A DNA stretch of 21,317 bases. Origin: JAYOFM01 sp038117225 (GTDB lineage: Bacteria; Pseudomonadota; Alphaproteobacteria; Rhodospirillales; Casp-alpha2). The stretch lies in assembly GCA_038117225.1 (NCBI GenBank), contig JAYOFM010000065.1, positions 1 to 21,317 on the forward strand. Reading direction: 5' to 3'. How positions within the stretch are numbered: the stretch's first letter is position 1; each line of letters begins with the position of its first letter. This document shows positions 13,546 to 21,317 of the stretch, piece by piece. Position numbers and translations under genes: made by a program. The notes under the pieces are model-generated. The model was not told the origin of the DNA. It did no database searches and was given only the letters and a program-made list of their open reading frames with translations.

Positions 13546-14925
13546 ATGCCGGCACGCATCCTCATCGTCGACGATACACCGGCCAGTGCCAAGGTGCTGG
13601 CGGCGAAGCTGACGGCCGAGTACTACGATGTCGTGGTCGCAACGAGCGGCCCCGAGGCTTTGATCAATGCCGCCGAGGACGATCCCGATATCATCCTTCT
13701 TGACGTGATGATGCCGGATATGAACGGCTTCGAAGTGTGCGACCGGCTTAAGGCCGATGCCCGGACAGCCCATATTCCCGTCGTCATGGTAACCGCGCTT
13801 GGTGGGCGGGACGACCGAATTCAAGGACTGGCAGCGGGGGCAGATGAGTTCCTCACCAAACCGGTCGACGATACTACGCTGATGGCGCGCGTGCGGTCGC
13901 TGCTGCGTCTTAAGCAGATGCTTGACCAATGGCGTCTGCGCGAGGAAACCGGCCAGCGCATGGGTTTGGTGGAAGGGGCGTTGCCGTCCCTGGATGATGG
14001 CCGCGGCGCCAAGGTCGTTATGATTGGCGATAGCTCGCTCGAGAACGGCACTGTTGACAGCGTATTGTCGGCGGACGGTGACGTGGTTTTCTCGGTCGCG
14101 CCTGGCGTCGGTGCCGAGCAACGAATTTTGGAACACCAGCCAGACGTGGTCGTGCTGTCATTCGGCGAGGACGCGGACCCGACGCTGCGACTGGCGTCCG
14201 CTCTGCGGTCGCTGGAACCGATGCGACAAATCCCCATCATCACCATCGGCGATGACGTTGATATGCCGGCCATGATTAAGGCGCTAGAACTCGGCAGCAA
14301 CGATTACATCACCCGGCCGCTCGACGATCAGGAATTGCTGGCCCGGGTGCGCACCCAGGTGCGGCGAAAGCGCTATCAGGATCGTTTGCGTGATCTGTTT
14401 CTGAGCCAGCTATCGATGGCGCTGACGGACAGCTTGACCGGGTTGCACAATCGTCGATACCTGGATTCGCACCTTGAAGGCGTGATGCGGCGCGTCGCTG
14501 ACAACAATCGTCCGGTGACGCTGTTAATGATCGACATCGATCATTTCAAGGTCGTCAACGATAACCACGGGCATGCCGTAGGCGATACGGTACTGGTTGC
14601 CGTCGCCGAACGGATTCTGCGCAATGTGCGGGGTTTCGACCTCGCGGTGCGTTATGGCGGCGAGGAATTCGTCGTCGTCATGCCCGACACCGATTTGGCG
14701 GTAGCGGCGCCGGTCGCTGATCGGCTGCGCCAACGCATGGCCGAAACACCGGTGCCGGTTGATGCCGAAGTCGATAATTTGACGGTGACATTGAGCATTG
14801 GGGTCGCGCAGTCACGCGATGCCACGGAGACGTCGGCGGCATTGCTGAAGCGCGCCGATACGGCGCTTTATGCGGCAAAGAATTCTGGGCGAAACAGCGT
14901 GGTTACAGACCCGCCGATCGAATAA
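13546..14925 (+). CDS. pleD: Response regulator/diguanylate cyclase PleD
   Basis: A 459-residue REC-REC-GGDEF protein that makes cyclic di-GMP from two GTP when phosphorylated. The first receiver (1-120) has Asp9-Asp10, phosphoacceptor Asp53 (IILLDVMMPD) and Lys in FLTKPV. The second receiver (about 150-275) is degenerate: Ser205 stands where the acceptor Asp would be (VVVLSFGED), as in the PleD adaptor domain. The GGDEF domain carries GGEEF at 371-375. The product-inhibition I-site RxxD (Arg362-Gly-Phe-Asp365) is intact five residues before it, so the cyclase should be active and feedback-inhibited. Length and layout equal Caulobacter PleD, where it drives the swarmer-to-stalked transition. 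It follows divK and converges on rpmG. Confidence 0.95.
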   Translation: MPARILIVDDTPASAKVLAAKLTAEYYDVVVATSGPEALINAAEDDPDIILLDVMMPDMNGFEVCDRLKADARTAHIPVVMVTALGGRDDRIQGLAAGADEFLTKPVDDTTLMARVRSLLRLKQMLDQWRLREETGQRMGLVEGALPSLDDGRGAKVVMIGDSSLENGTVDSVLSADGDVVFSVAPGVGAEQRILEHQPDVVVLSFGEDADPTLRLASALRSLEPMRQIPIITIGDDVDMPAMIKALELGSNDYITRPLDDQELLARVRTQVRRKRYQDRLRDLFLSQLSMALTDSLTGLHNRRYLDSHLEGVMRRVADNNRPVTLLMIDIDHFKVVNDNHGHAVGDTVLVAVAERILRNVRGFDLAVRYGGEEFVVVMPDTDLAVAAPVADRLRQRMAETPVPVDAEVDNLTVTLSIGVAQSRDATETSAALLKRADTALYAAKNSGRNSVVTDPPIE

Positions 14926-14928
14926 TTA

Positions 14929-14944
14929 CTGCCGAACAGGGCAG
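14929..14944 (-). terminator. Weak terminator between rpmG and pleD
   Basis: CTGCC and GGCAG form a 5-bp hairpin with a six-base loop in the 27-nt gap between the convergent stop codons. Read on the minus strand, after rpmG, it is followed by TAATTATT, a modest T/A-rich tail. On the plus strand the tail is GC-rich, so it suits rpmG better than pleD. Confidence 0.4.
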
Positions 14945-14952
14945 CGCGCCCG

Positions 14953-15120
14953 CTATTTGATCTTCGCTTCCTTGAACATGACGTGCTTGCGGATAACCGG
15001 GTCGTACTTCCGCATTTCCAGCTTTTCCGTCGTGTTGCGGGGATTTTTCTTGGTCACGTAGTAGTATCCCGTGTCCGCCGTGCTGACGAGCTTGATCTGA
15101 ATGACGGTAGGCTTGGCCAT
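14953..15120 (-). CDS. rpmG: 50S ribosomal protein L33
   Basis: A 55-residue basic protein of the large ribosomal subunit. The sequence begins MAKPTVIQIKLVSTADTG and contains YYVTKKNPRN and LEMRKYDPVIRKHV, all typical of proteobacterial L33. No CxxC zinc pairs are present, so it is the zinc-free form. The ATG at 15120 has GAGGAATGG upstream; the longer reading to 15207 covers the promoter and is not coding. It lies downstream of the S41 peptidase gene, but has its own promoter. Confidence 0.97.
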   Translation of the reverse strand: MAKPTVIQIKLVSTADTGYYYVTKKNPRNTTEKLEMRKYDPVIRKHVMFKEAKIK

Positions 15121-15142
15121 GACTTTCCATTCCTCGAGATTG

Positions 15143-15157
15143 CCGCCTTCATGGCGG
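15143..15157 (-). other. Hairpin in the rpmG leader
   Basis: CCGCC and GGCGG pair around a five-base loop (ATGAA on the minus strand) in the roughly 40-nt rpmG leader, upstream of the GAGGAATGG ribosome binding site. It may stabilise the transcript or take part in ribosomal-protein autoregulation; neither is shown. Confidence 0.35.
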
Positions 15158-15167
15158 TCGGGCCGGC

Positions 15168-15195
15168 ACAATACAGCGGCCGAGGGCGCTGTCAA
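15168..15195 (-). promoter_or_regulatory. Promoter of rpmG
   Basis: On the minus strand a perfect -35 TTGACA (15195-15190) is followed after 16 nt by TATTGT (15173-15168). The start would be near 15161, about 40 nt before the ATG. It is the best sigma-70-like promoter in the window and lies just after the S41 peptidase stop codon, so rpmG is transcribed independently of that gene. Confidence 0.65.
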
Positions 15196-15225
15196 GAGGA
15201 GGCCCACAGGGGAGCGCGGGGACGA

Positions 15226-16791
15226 CTAGGGTCGAGACGCCATGGAAGCGCTGACTCCCATGGCCCGGGCATAGAGGGCCGGTGCCTTCAGTAGTCGTAA
15301 TGCGACACGAAGATCAACGTCATCGCCGCGCCGCTGCGACGGGCACGCCGCCCGTAGGGCCTTCGCTTCGTCCTTGCCCTTCAGCCCCGGTCGGCGCCAA
15401 TCTTCCATTCGCGCCGACGATGCGGCTTGGTCGTTGAGCGCCGACGCCAAGGCCAGGGCATCATCCTTATTGCCGCTGGTGCAGACCGCCGGCAGCACGC
15501 CAAGGCCTTGCAACATATAGCCTGTGGGGGCAACGAACCGCGACCAGGTCAGCGTCATCTCACCGTCATTGGGCAGTCGAACGACCGTTTGCACCGTGCC
15601 CTTGCCGAAAGACGTGGTGCCGACGACGACGGCGCGGTGACGGTCCTGTAACGCCGCGGCGACAATTTCCGCCGCCGATGCGGATTTGCCGTCGATCAAC
15701 ACCACGACGGGCAGCCCCGCCAATAGATCATCGCCACCGGCCTCGTATGAATGCAGGCTATCCGGATGACGGCCCCGCGTATCCACGATGGTGCCCTGGG
15801 TTAACAAGAGATCGGCCACCTTGACCGATTGCTTCAACAGACCACCGGGGTTGCTGCGCATATCAAGCACCAGTCCGGCAACATCCGCATTTTTGCCCCG
15901 CAAGGCCTTAATCTTGCGGCCGAGTGATGCCGCCGTGTCCTGATTGAAACTGAGAACGCGTGCGACAATAATGCCGTTCTCGATCCGCGCCCTGATCGTC
16001 TCGGGCACGATATGGCGGCGTTCCAATTCAACGGCGAACGGTGTGTCCCGGCCGTCCCGCTCGATGGTCAGTACCACTCGTGTTTTTAAAGGGCCGCGGA
16101 TCTGATCGGTAATGCGCCGGCTCGGCAGGCCGCCGATGGCGACCTTGCCAATGTGGGTGATACGATCACCTGGCGTGATATTGGCCTCGGCCGCGGGTGT
16201 CTTTGGCGTCACCTGAGTGATCGTGGCGACGCCATTGACCAAGCGATAGCGAATGCCGATGCCACCGAACCCTTCGCGCTTGGCACGGTGGCGTCGGGCT
16301 TCGCTAGCGCCGGCGTACCGGGAATAGAGATCGAGTTCAGATAGCACGCCGTCGAAGACGGCCTCATACAGCTTTTCCGCATCGGCGCTGCGGAGATCGT
16401 CGGAGTTTTGCCGTCCGACCAGCGAGAGATCGACCGTCAAGGCCGCCCAAGCGCGCGGATCGTCACTGATAGGCAGCGGTCGGCGGGCAATTTCATGGTC
16501 GCCGTAGGCGAGCACGATATCGTTGCCATCAGGTCGCACTTTCAGCTCGGGATCAATCGCGCCGAGGCCGCGTACGCCCTCGATACCGACCCGCCGTAGT
16601 GATATGGGCTCGATATAGCGGTCACTGATGTTGCTGTAGCCGGCGGCGAAGACTTCTTCCGCCGCGGGCGCCGAAAAATGGTCACGACCGGCGTCACCGT
16701 CGACGCGTGGTGACGCGCAGGCGCCGAGCACCAGCGACAGAACAAGCATCGCGGCGCCCCCGCGCGCCAATTGATAAACTTTCGGGCTCAT
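15226..16791 (-). CDS. S41 family C-terminal processing peptidase, lipoprotein
   Basis: A 521-residue exported serine protease. The N-terminus is a lipoprotein signal (AAMLVLSLVLGAC) with lipidated Cys25; the next residue is Ala, so outer-membrane sorting is expected. After a novel-looking N-terminal segment comes a PDZ domain (about 165-250, GGIGIRYRLVNGVATITQV...AAEANITPGDRITHIG), which selects C-termini. The S41 core has LVLDMRSNPGGLL, then catalytic Ser372 in GKSASAAEI and Lys397 in SFGKGTVQT, 25 residues apart as in CtpA. It should cleave C-terminal tails of envelope proteins; the substrate is unknown. The ATG at 16791 precedes the signal directly. It follows rnr by 53 nt and is probably part of the topA-rnr operon. 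Confidence 0.92.
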   Translation of the reverse strand: MSPKVYQLARGGAAMLVLSLVLGACASPRVDGDAGRDHFSAPAAEEVFAAGYSNISDRYIEPISLRRVGIEGVRGLGAIDPELKVRPDGNDIVLAYGDHEIARRPLPISDDPRAWAALTVDLSLVGRQNSDDLRSADAEKLYEAVFDGVLSELDLYSRYAGASEARRHRAKREGFGGIGIRYRLVNGVATITQVTPKTPAAEANITPGDRITHIGKVAIGGLPSRRITDQIRGPLKTRVVLTIERDGRDTPFAVELERRHIVPETIRARIENGIIVARVLSFNQDTAASLGRKIKALRGKNADVAGLVLDMRSNPGGLLKQSVKVADLLLTQGTIVDTRGRHPDSLHSYEAGGDDLLAGLPVVVLIDGKSASAAEIVAAALQDRHRAVVVGTTSFGKGTVQTVVRLPNDGEMTLTWSRFVAPTGYMLQGLGVLPAVCTSGNKDDALALASALNDQAASSARMEDWRRPGLKGKDEAKALRAACPSQRRGDDVDLRVALRLLKAPALYARAMGVSASMASRP

Positions 16792-16844
16792 GGGGCATAT
16801 TCTACGGCGAAGATGCCGCCCGTGCACGCCAAGATCACGATGTC

Positions 16845-19082
16845 TTAGCGGCGGCGGTGACCGCGCGGCGTGCGGCGGGGGCCGCCACGCCGCGCCTCCG
16901 TCGGTGCATCGTTGCCGCCATCGGTGATCCGAAACACCAGGCCGCCGGTGATCGGCGTCGCTTCCGCCAGCATGACCTCCACCGGATCCCCCAGGCGGTA
17001 GCGTCGGCCGTTGTTGCGGCCGGTCAGGGTGTGGTGAACCTCGTCATGATGGTAATAGTCATCGGACAGGGTGCGGATCGGCACCAAGCCGTCGGCGCCG
17101 GTTTCATCGAGGGTGATAAACAGGCCGAACCTGGTCACCCCATTGATGCGGCCGCTGAACAGGGCGCCGACGCGGTCAGCGAGAAAACGCGCGGTAAAAC
17201 GATCGACGGCATCCCGTTCGGCGTTAGCGGCGCGCCGCTCGAGATCGGACAGGCGCTGGCCCAACTCGTCGAGATCGAGATCAGCATCGTCCAAACCGCC
17301 TTTCCCCAGACCGAGTAGGCGGATCAGGGCGCGGTGGACGATCAGGTCGGGATAGCGCCGGATCGGCGATGTGAAGTGGCAATATCGACTGAGTGCCAGA
17401 CCGAAATGACCGATGTTGTCCGGCGCGTAAACTGCTTGCGCCTGCGAGCGCAACACCACGTCGTGCACCAGATGTTTCTCCGCCGTGTCGTCGACGCGCT
17501 TGAGTATTTTGTTGAATCCGGCTGGGGTGACGTTGCCCGACTTGGGAAATGGAATATCCAAGCTATCGAGAAATTCCGACAGCATCCGCAGTTTTTCGAC
17601 CGATGGCTGGTCGTGGATCCGGTAAAGGCAGGGCGCGCGCTTGCGTTCCAGGGTCTCCGCCGCGGCCACATTGGCGGCGATCATGAATTCCTCGATCAGG
17701 CGGTGACTGTCCAATCGGGTTCGCGGTTCGATGGCCTTGACCTCGCCATCATCGCTGAGGATGACCTTGCGTTCCGGCAGATCGAGTTCCAGCGCGCCGC
17801 GCTTGGCCCGTTGCTGGTCGAGGACTTCGAACGCGGCATAGAGCGGATGGATCACCTCGCCGAGCAACGGCGCCGTGACTTCGTCAGGGCGGCCTTCGTG
17901 CGCCGTTTCCACCTGTTCATAGGTCAGGCGAGCACGCGAGCGCATCAACGCGCGGGTGAAACGGTGTTTTCGCAGCACGCCATCGGCGTCGATGGTCAGG
18001 TGAGCGGCCAGGCACGGGCGGTCCTCGTCGGGGCGCAGCGAACACCAGCCGTTGGAAATTGCCTCGGGCAGCATCGGCACGACGCGGTCGGGCAGATAAA
18101 CAGAGGTGCCGCGTTCCAGGGCCGCTTGGTCAAGCGCATCACCCGGCCGCACATACCAGGCGACATCGGCGATGGCGACAATCAATCGGTGGCCGCCGGC
18201 GTTGGCGGGATCGTCATCGGCGCGCGCGAACACCGCATCGTCGAAATCACGGGCGTCGGCGCCATCGATGGTAACCAGGGGCAGCCGGCGCAAGTCCTCG
18301 CGCCTGTCCAGTGGTGCCGCCGTGCAAGTATCGGCCTGGGCAAGCGCGGCGGCGGGAAAGTCGATGGGAATGTCTCGTTCTTTCAACGCGATCAGGCTGA
18401 TGGCCCTCGGACCTTCCGCGTCGGCGATGCGCTCGACGATCCGCCCTTGCGGCGCGCCAAGACGGCGACCGGACAGCAGTTCGACGCGGACGAGATCACC
18501 CGCACCGGCACTGCCGGCATCGCCGGCGTGGATCACGATGTCGCTTTTCTGGCGCCGGTCGGTGGGGCGTACCCGCATTTCGCCGCCAACCATTTCGACG
18601 ATTCCCAGGACATCAGCGGGCGATGTTTCGAGGCGGCGGATGGTGCGTCCTTCGTAGACCTTGCCGACCGGGGTCAGACGGGCCAATACCCGGTCGCCAA
18701 TGCCCAGCGCTGGGCGGCCATCGCGTTCGGGCGCCATCAGGATGGACGGCGGCGGGCCGTCATTTTCGGTGTTCCAGTTCAGCGGCCGCGCCAATACGTC
18801 GCCATCCACGTCGATTCCGGAAACGACGACCATGCTGACCGGCGGCAGCGTGCCCGGTTCGCTGAAGCGCCGGCCACGCCCGCGCTGCACGCTGCCGTCA
18901 TCCTGCATGTCGCGGAGGACTTTCTTCAGTGTTTTTTTCTGTTCTGGATTCAGGTTGAACGCGCGAGCGATTTCGCGCTTGCCGATCCGTTGCGGATTCT
19001 GCTGGATAAATTCTAGAATTTGCTCACGGCTGGGGAAGGGCGCGCCTTGGCCTAAAGATCTTTTTGTTTTTTTTCTAGTCAC
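16845..19082 (-). CDS. rnr: Ribonuclease R
   Basis: A 745-residue processive 3'-5' exoribonuclease that degrades structured RNA and takes part in rRNA and tmRNA-linked quality control. Order: an N-terminal winged-helix region (SREQILEFI...KREIARAFNL, residues 17-45), cold-shock-like domains, the RNB catalytic domain, and a C-terminal S1 domain (GALFSGRINGVTRFGLFITL). The active-site carboxylates are Asp273, Asp279, Asp281 and Asp282 in TIDGADARDFDDAV. The GTG at 19082 is chosen because homology starts at TRKKTKRS and because it overlaps the topA end by 8 nt (GTGACTAG), implying coupling. A longer reading to 19199 is an out-of-frame image of the topA lysine tail. An 8-A tract lies at codons 3-6. 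The C-terminus is Arg-rich. Confidence 0.95.
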   Translation of the reverse strand: MTRKKTKRSLGQGAPFPSREQILEFIQQNPQRIGKREIARAFNLNPEQKKTLKKVLRDMQDDGSVQRGRGRRFSEPGTLPPVSMVVVSGIDVDGDVLARPLNWNTENDGPPPSILMAPERDGRPALGIGDRVLARLTPVGKVYEGRTIRRLETSPADVLGIVEMVGGEMRVRPTDRRQKSDIVIHAGDAGSAGAGDLVRVELLSGRRLGAPQGRIVERIADAEGPRAISLIALKERDIPIDFPAAALAQADTCTAAPLDRREDLRRLPLVTIDGADARDFDDAVFARADDDPANAGGHRLIVAIADVAWYVRPGDALDQAALERGTSVYLPDRVVPMLPEAISNGWCSLRPDEDRPCLAAHLTIDADGVLRKHRFTRALMRSRARLTYEQVETAHEGRPDEVTAPLLGEVIHPLYAAFEVLDQQRAKRGALELDLPERKVILSDDGEVKAIEPRTRLDSHRLIEEFMIAANVAAAETLERKRAPCLYRIHDQPSVEKLRMLSEFLDSLDIPFPKSGNVTPAGFNKILKRVDDTAEKHLVHDVVLRSQAQAVYAPDNIGHFGLALSRYCHFTSPIRRYPDLIVHRALIRLLGLGKGGLDDADLDLDELGQRLSDLERRAANAERDAVDRFTARFLADRVGALFSGRINGVTRFGLFITLDETGADGLVPIRTLSDDYYHHDEVHHTLTGRNNGRRYRLGDPVEVMLAEATPITGGLVFRITDGGNDAPTEARRGGPRRTPRGHRRR

Positions 19083-21317
19083 CCGCGCTTGCCTGGACCT
19101 TGGGCACTTTTTTGACGGTTTTCTTCGCCGTCTTCCTCTTGGCCGGTTTCTTTTTCGCAGCCTTCTTAGTGGCCTTCTTTGCCGGCGTCTTGGCACCACC
19201 CTTGCCCGATTTCGCGGCCAGCAGTTCCACGGCCTGTTCCAGCGTCACCGACTCCTTGTCCTGGTCTTTCGGAATCGTCGCCATGACCTTGCCGTGTTGC
19301 ACATAGGGGCCGTAGCGCCCGTCCTTGATGGTGATCGGCTTCTTGTCCTTGGGATGGTCCCCGACCACCTTCGGCGGGTCGCGTCGCGGTTTCGATGCCA
19401 GCAAATGGCAGGCCCGATTCATTTGAATGGCCATCACGTCGTCATCGCCCTTGAGCGAAACATAAGTCCCGCCGCGCTTCACGTAGGGACCGAAGCGGCC
19501 GATACCGGCGGTGATGTCCTCGCCGGATTCCGGATCCTGCCCCAATGTACGTGGCAGTGACAACAGGCCCAATGCCATTTCAAGATCAACCAACTGCGGG
19601 TCAGTGCCCTTGAGCAACGAGGCCCGTTTCGGTTTTTTCTTCTTATCTTCCGGGTCTGGCTCACCCAATTGGACGTAAAATCCATACGGCCCCTTGCGCA
19701 GGCTAATCGGTAGCCCGGTTTCCGGGTCATTGCCGAGTTCCACGGGCCCAGCCATGCCGTTGGCGCCGCCGCCGCCCTCGACCACTTCAAGCGGCCGGGT
19801 GAAACGGCATTCGGGATAATTGGCGCAGCCGATGAAGGCGCCGAACTTGCCGAGTTTCAGATTGAGCCGGCCGTCGCCGCACGACTGACATTTGCGCGGG
19901 TCGATGCCGTCGTCGCCGGGGCGGAAGAAATGCGGGCCGAGCAATTCGTCCAGGGCGTCCAATACGTGGGTGACGCGCAGGCTCTTGGTTTCCTCGACCT
20001 TGGAACTGAAGGCATCCCAGAATTCGCGCAGCACCTGTTTCCAGTTAATGCGGCCACCTGAAATATCGTCCAGTTTCTCTTCCAGATCAGCGGTGAAGTC
20101 ATAGGCCACATAACGGGTGAAGAAACTGTTCAGAAACGCGGTGACCAGTCGCCCGCGATCCTCCGGAATGAAACGCCGCTGCTCTAGGCGCACATAATTT
20201 CGATCCTGCAGTACCGACAGGATCGATGCGTAGGTCGACGGCCGGCCGATGCCGAGTTCTTCCAGTTTCTTGACCAGGCTGGCCTCGGAATAGCGCGGCG
20301 GCGGCTGGGTAAAATGCTGCTCGGTGATGACCTCGCGGCGCGCCGTCCGATCCCCCTCCGCCATCGCCGGCAGTATCCGATCGCCGTCGCGGGGGGCGTC
20401 TTTCGGCGTCTCCTTGCCATCGTCCTTCGCCTCGTTGCCGCCGTCATCATCATCGCGGCTTTCCCGGTAAAGCCTGAGAAAGCCATCGAAGACGACCACC
20501 GACCCGTTGGCGCGCAGCATCACGGTACCGTCGTCGGAGCCCACGTCGACGGCCACTTGATCCAGTACGGCCTGTTCCATTTGGCTGGCCAGCGTGCGCT
20601 TCCAGATCAACTCGTAAAGTTTGCGTTGATCCGCGTCGAGATACTTTGCGATTTCATCCGGATGCCGCCCCGGGTCGGTCGGCCGGATCGCTTCGTGCGC
20701 TTCCTGGGCATTCTTGGCCTTGGTCTTATAATGTTTCGCCGTTGCCGGAACATAGCGATCACCGAAGCTGCGACCGATCATGGCGCGGGTGGCGGTAATG
20801 GCGTCTTCCGCCATCTGCACCCCGTCGGTTCGCATGTAGGTGATCAGCCCGACGGTCTCGCCGCCGATGTTGACGCCTTCGTAGAGCTTTTGCGCCACCT
20901 GCATGGTCTTGCGCGCGGCGAAGTAGAGCTTGCGCGCGGATTCCTGCTGCAGGGTCGATGTGGTGAACGGCGGCGACGGATTGCGGCGCGTTTGTTTCTT
21001 CTCGACCTTAACAACGCTGAATGCGCGGCTTTCGATGGCGGCCTTCGCGGCATTCGCCTGGGCCGCCGTGCCGATCGCCATGCGGGCCAGCTTTTCGCCG
21101 TTCAAGTGGGTTAATTGGGTGGTGAAGGGATCACCCGTGGGCGTCACGAATAGGCCTTTGATCGACCAGTATTCCTGGGCCTTGAAATTCTCGATTTCGT
21201 CCTCGCGTTCGCAGACGATGCGCAAGGCGACCGATTGCACGCGGCCGGCCGATCGGCTGCCCGGCAGCTTGCGCCACAGCACCGGCGACAAGGTAAAGCC
21301 GACCAGATAGTCGAGCG
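19075..21317 (-). CDS. topA: DNA topoisomerase I (5' end outside window)
   Basis: The last 747 codons of a type IA topoisomerase that relaxes negative supercoils; the Toprim domain lies beyond 21317. The sequence opens at LDYLVGFTLSPVLWRK. The catalytic Tyr is in GLITYMRTDGV (codon 20838-20836). The ELGIGRPSTYASI motif is present. An acidic Asp/Glu-rich insert precedes it (RESRDDDDGGNEAKDD). The C-terminal part has one four-Cys zinc ribbon (CQSC...CANYPEC), then three zinc-free repeats (LRKGPYGFYVQLG, IGRFGPYVKRGG, KDGRYGPYVQHG). A Lys/Ala-rich tail of about 41 residues ends the protein (19078-19200) and probably binds DNA non-specifically. The stop TAG overlaps the rnr start. An N-terminal Met inside the window would be false: the reading frame is open to the edge. 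Confidence 0.96.
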   Translation of the reverse strand, partial: LDYLVGFTLSPVLWRKLPGSRSAGRVQSVALRIVCEREDEIENFKAQEYWSIKGLFVTPTGDPFTTQLTHLNGEKLARMAIGTAAQANAAKAAIESRAFSVVKVEKKQTRRNPSPPFTTSTLQQESARKLYFAARKTMQVAQKLYEGVNIGGETVGLITYMRTDGVQMAEDAITATRAMIGRSFGDRYVPATAKHYKTKAKNAQEAHEAIRPTDPGRHPDEIAKYLDADQRKLYELIWKRTLASQMEQAVLDQVAVDVGSDDGTVMLRANGSVVVFDGFLRLYRESRDDDDGGNEAKDDGKETPKDAPRDGDRILPAMAEGDRTARREVITEQHFTQPPPRYSEASLVKKLEELGIGRPSTYASILSVLQDRNYVRLEQRRFIPEDRGRLVTAFLNSFFTRYVAYDFTADLEEKLDDISGGRINWKQVLREFWDAFSSKVEETKSLRVTHVLDALDELLGPHFFRPGDDGIDPRKCQSCGDGRLNLKLGKFGAFIGCANYPECRFTRPLEVVEGGGGANGMAGPVELGNDPETGLPISLRKGPYGFYVQLGEPDPEDKKKKPKRASLLKGTDPQLVDLEMALGLLSLPRTLGQDPESGEDITAGIGRFGPYVKRGGTYVSLKGDDDVMAIQMNRACHLLASKPRRDPPKVVGDHPKDKKPITIKDGRYGPYVQHGKVMATIPKDQDKESVTLEQAVELLAAKSGKGGAKTPAKKATKKAAKKKPAKRKTAKKTVKKVPKVQASAGD

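Noticed and set aside
12976..14136. A 386-codon minus-strand open frame opposite divK and pleD
   Set aside because: It is antisense to two well-supported genes, and its translation is low-complexity and His/Arg/Gln-rich, as expected from a shadow frame.
17334..19016. A 560-codon open frame on the plus strand opposite rnr
   Set aside because: It lies entirely antisense to RNase R, whose motifs are clear. Long antisense frames arise from third-position GC bias, and the protein shows no recognisable domain.
19083..19199. An N-terminal Arg-rich extension of RNase R
   Set aside because: The extra residues are the topA lysine tail read in another frame; family homology starts at the GTG at 19082.
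1..21317. Mobile elements, integrases, CRISPR arrays or defence genes
   Set aside because: None was seen. The tRNA-Glu could serve as an integration site, but no integrase or duplicated tRNA end is visible in the window.

Overview
The window is a gene-dense, GC-rich, chromosomal stretch from an alphaproteobacterium, most likely of the Rhodospirillales type. The evidence is gene content: a divK-pleD cell-cycle pair, an RpoH-type sigma factor beside an RluA/RluD pseudouridine synthase, a hisZ-purA pair, and a topA-rnr-S41 peptidase-rpmG run. Lineage is inferred from these families only. I see no insertion sequence, phage gene, integrase, CRISPR array or plasmid gene, and no gene-free stretch longer than 300 bases.

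Region 1 (1-3086): a minus-strand tRNA-Glu(CUC) lies downstream of a JAMM/M67 metallopeptidase and a one-TM protein resembling DUF6476. An RluD-like pseudouridine synthase diverges from these and is followed by rpoH. The end of rluD and the rluD-rpoH gap form a sharp AT-rich island, and the rpoH leader can fold.

Region 2 (3088-5688): two touching minus-strand genes converge on rpoH. They encode a tail-anchored protein with a kinase-like fold whose catalytic residues are lost, and a polytopic membrane protein. This is the least understood and most interesting unit in the window.

Region 3 (5859-9109): a minus-strand series of a small secreted protein of unknown function, hisZ (regulatory subunit for histidine biosynthesis) and purA (AMP synthesis).

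Region 4 (9354-12881): a gamma-glutamyltransferase-like Ntn hydrolase with an altered glutamate-binding motif, a convergent membrane-anchored GT2 glycosyltransferase, and a Crp/Fnr regulator.

Region 5 (13153-14925): divK and pleD, a phospho-signalling regulator and a c-di-GMP cyclase, probably one operon.

Region 6 (14953-21317): on the minus strand, topA (5' end outside the window) overlaps rnr, followed by an S41 lipoprotein peptidase and then rpmG, which has its own good promoter.

Most genes are housekeeping. Promoters, hairpins and terminators were read by eye and are candidates only.
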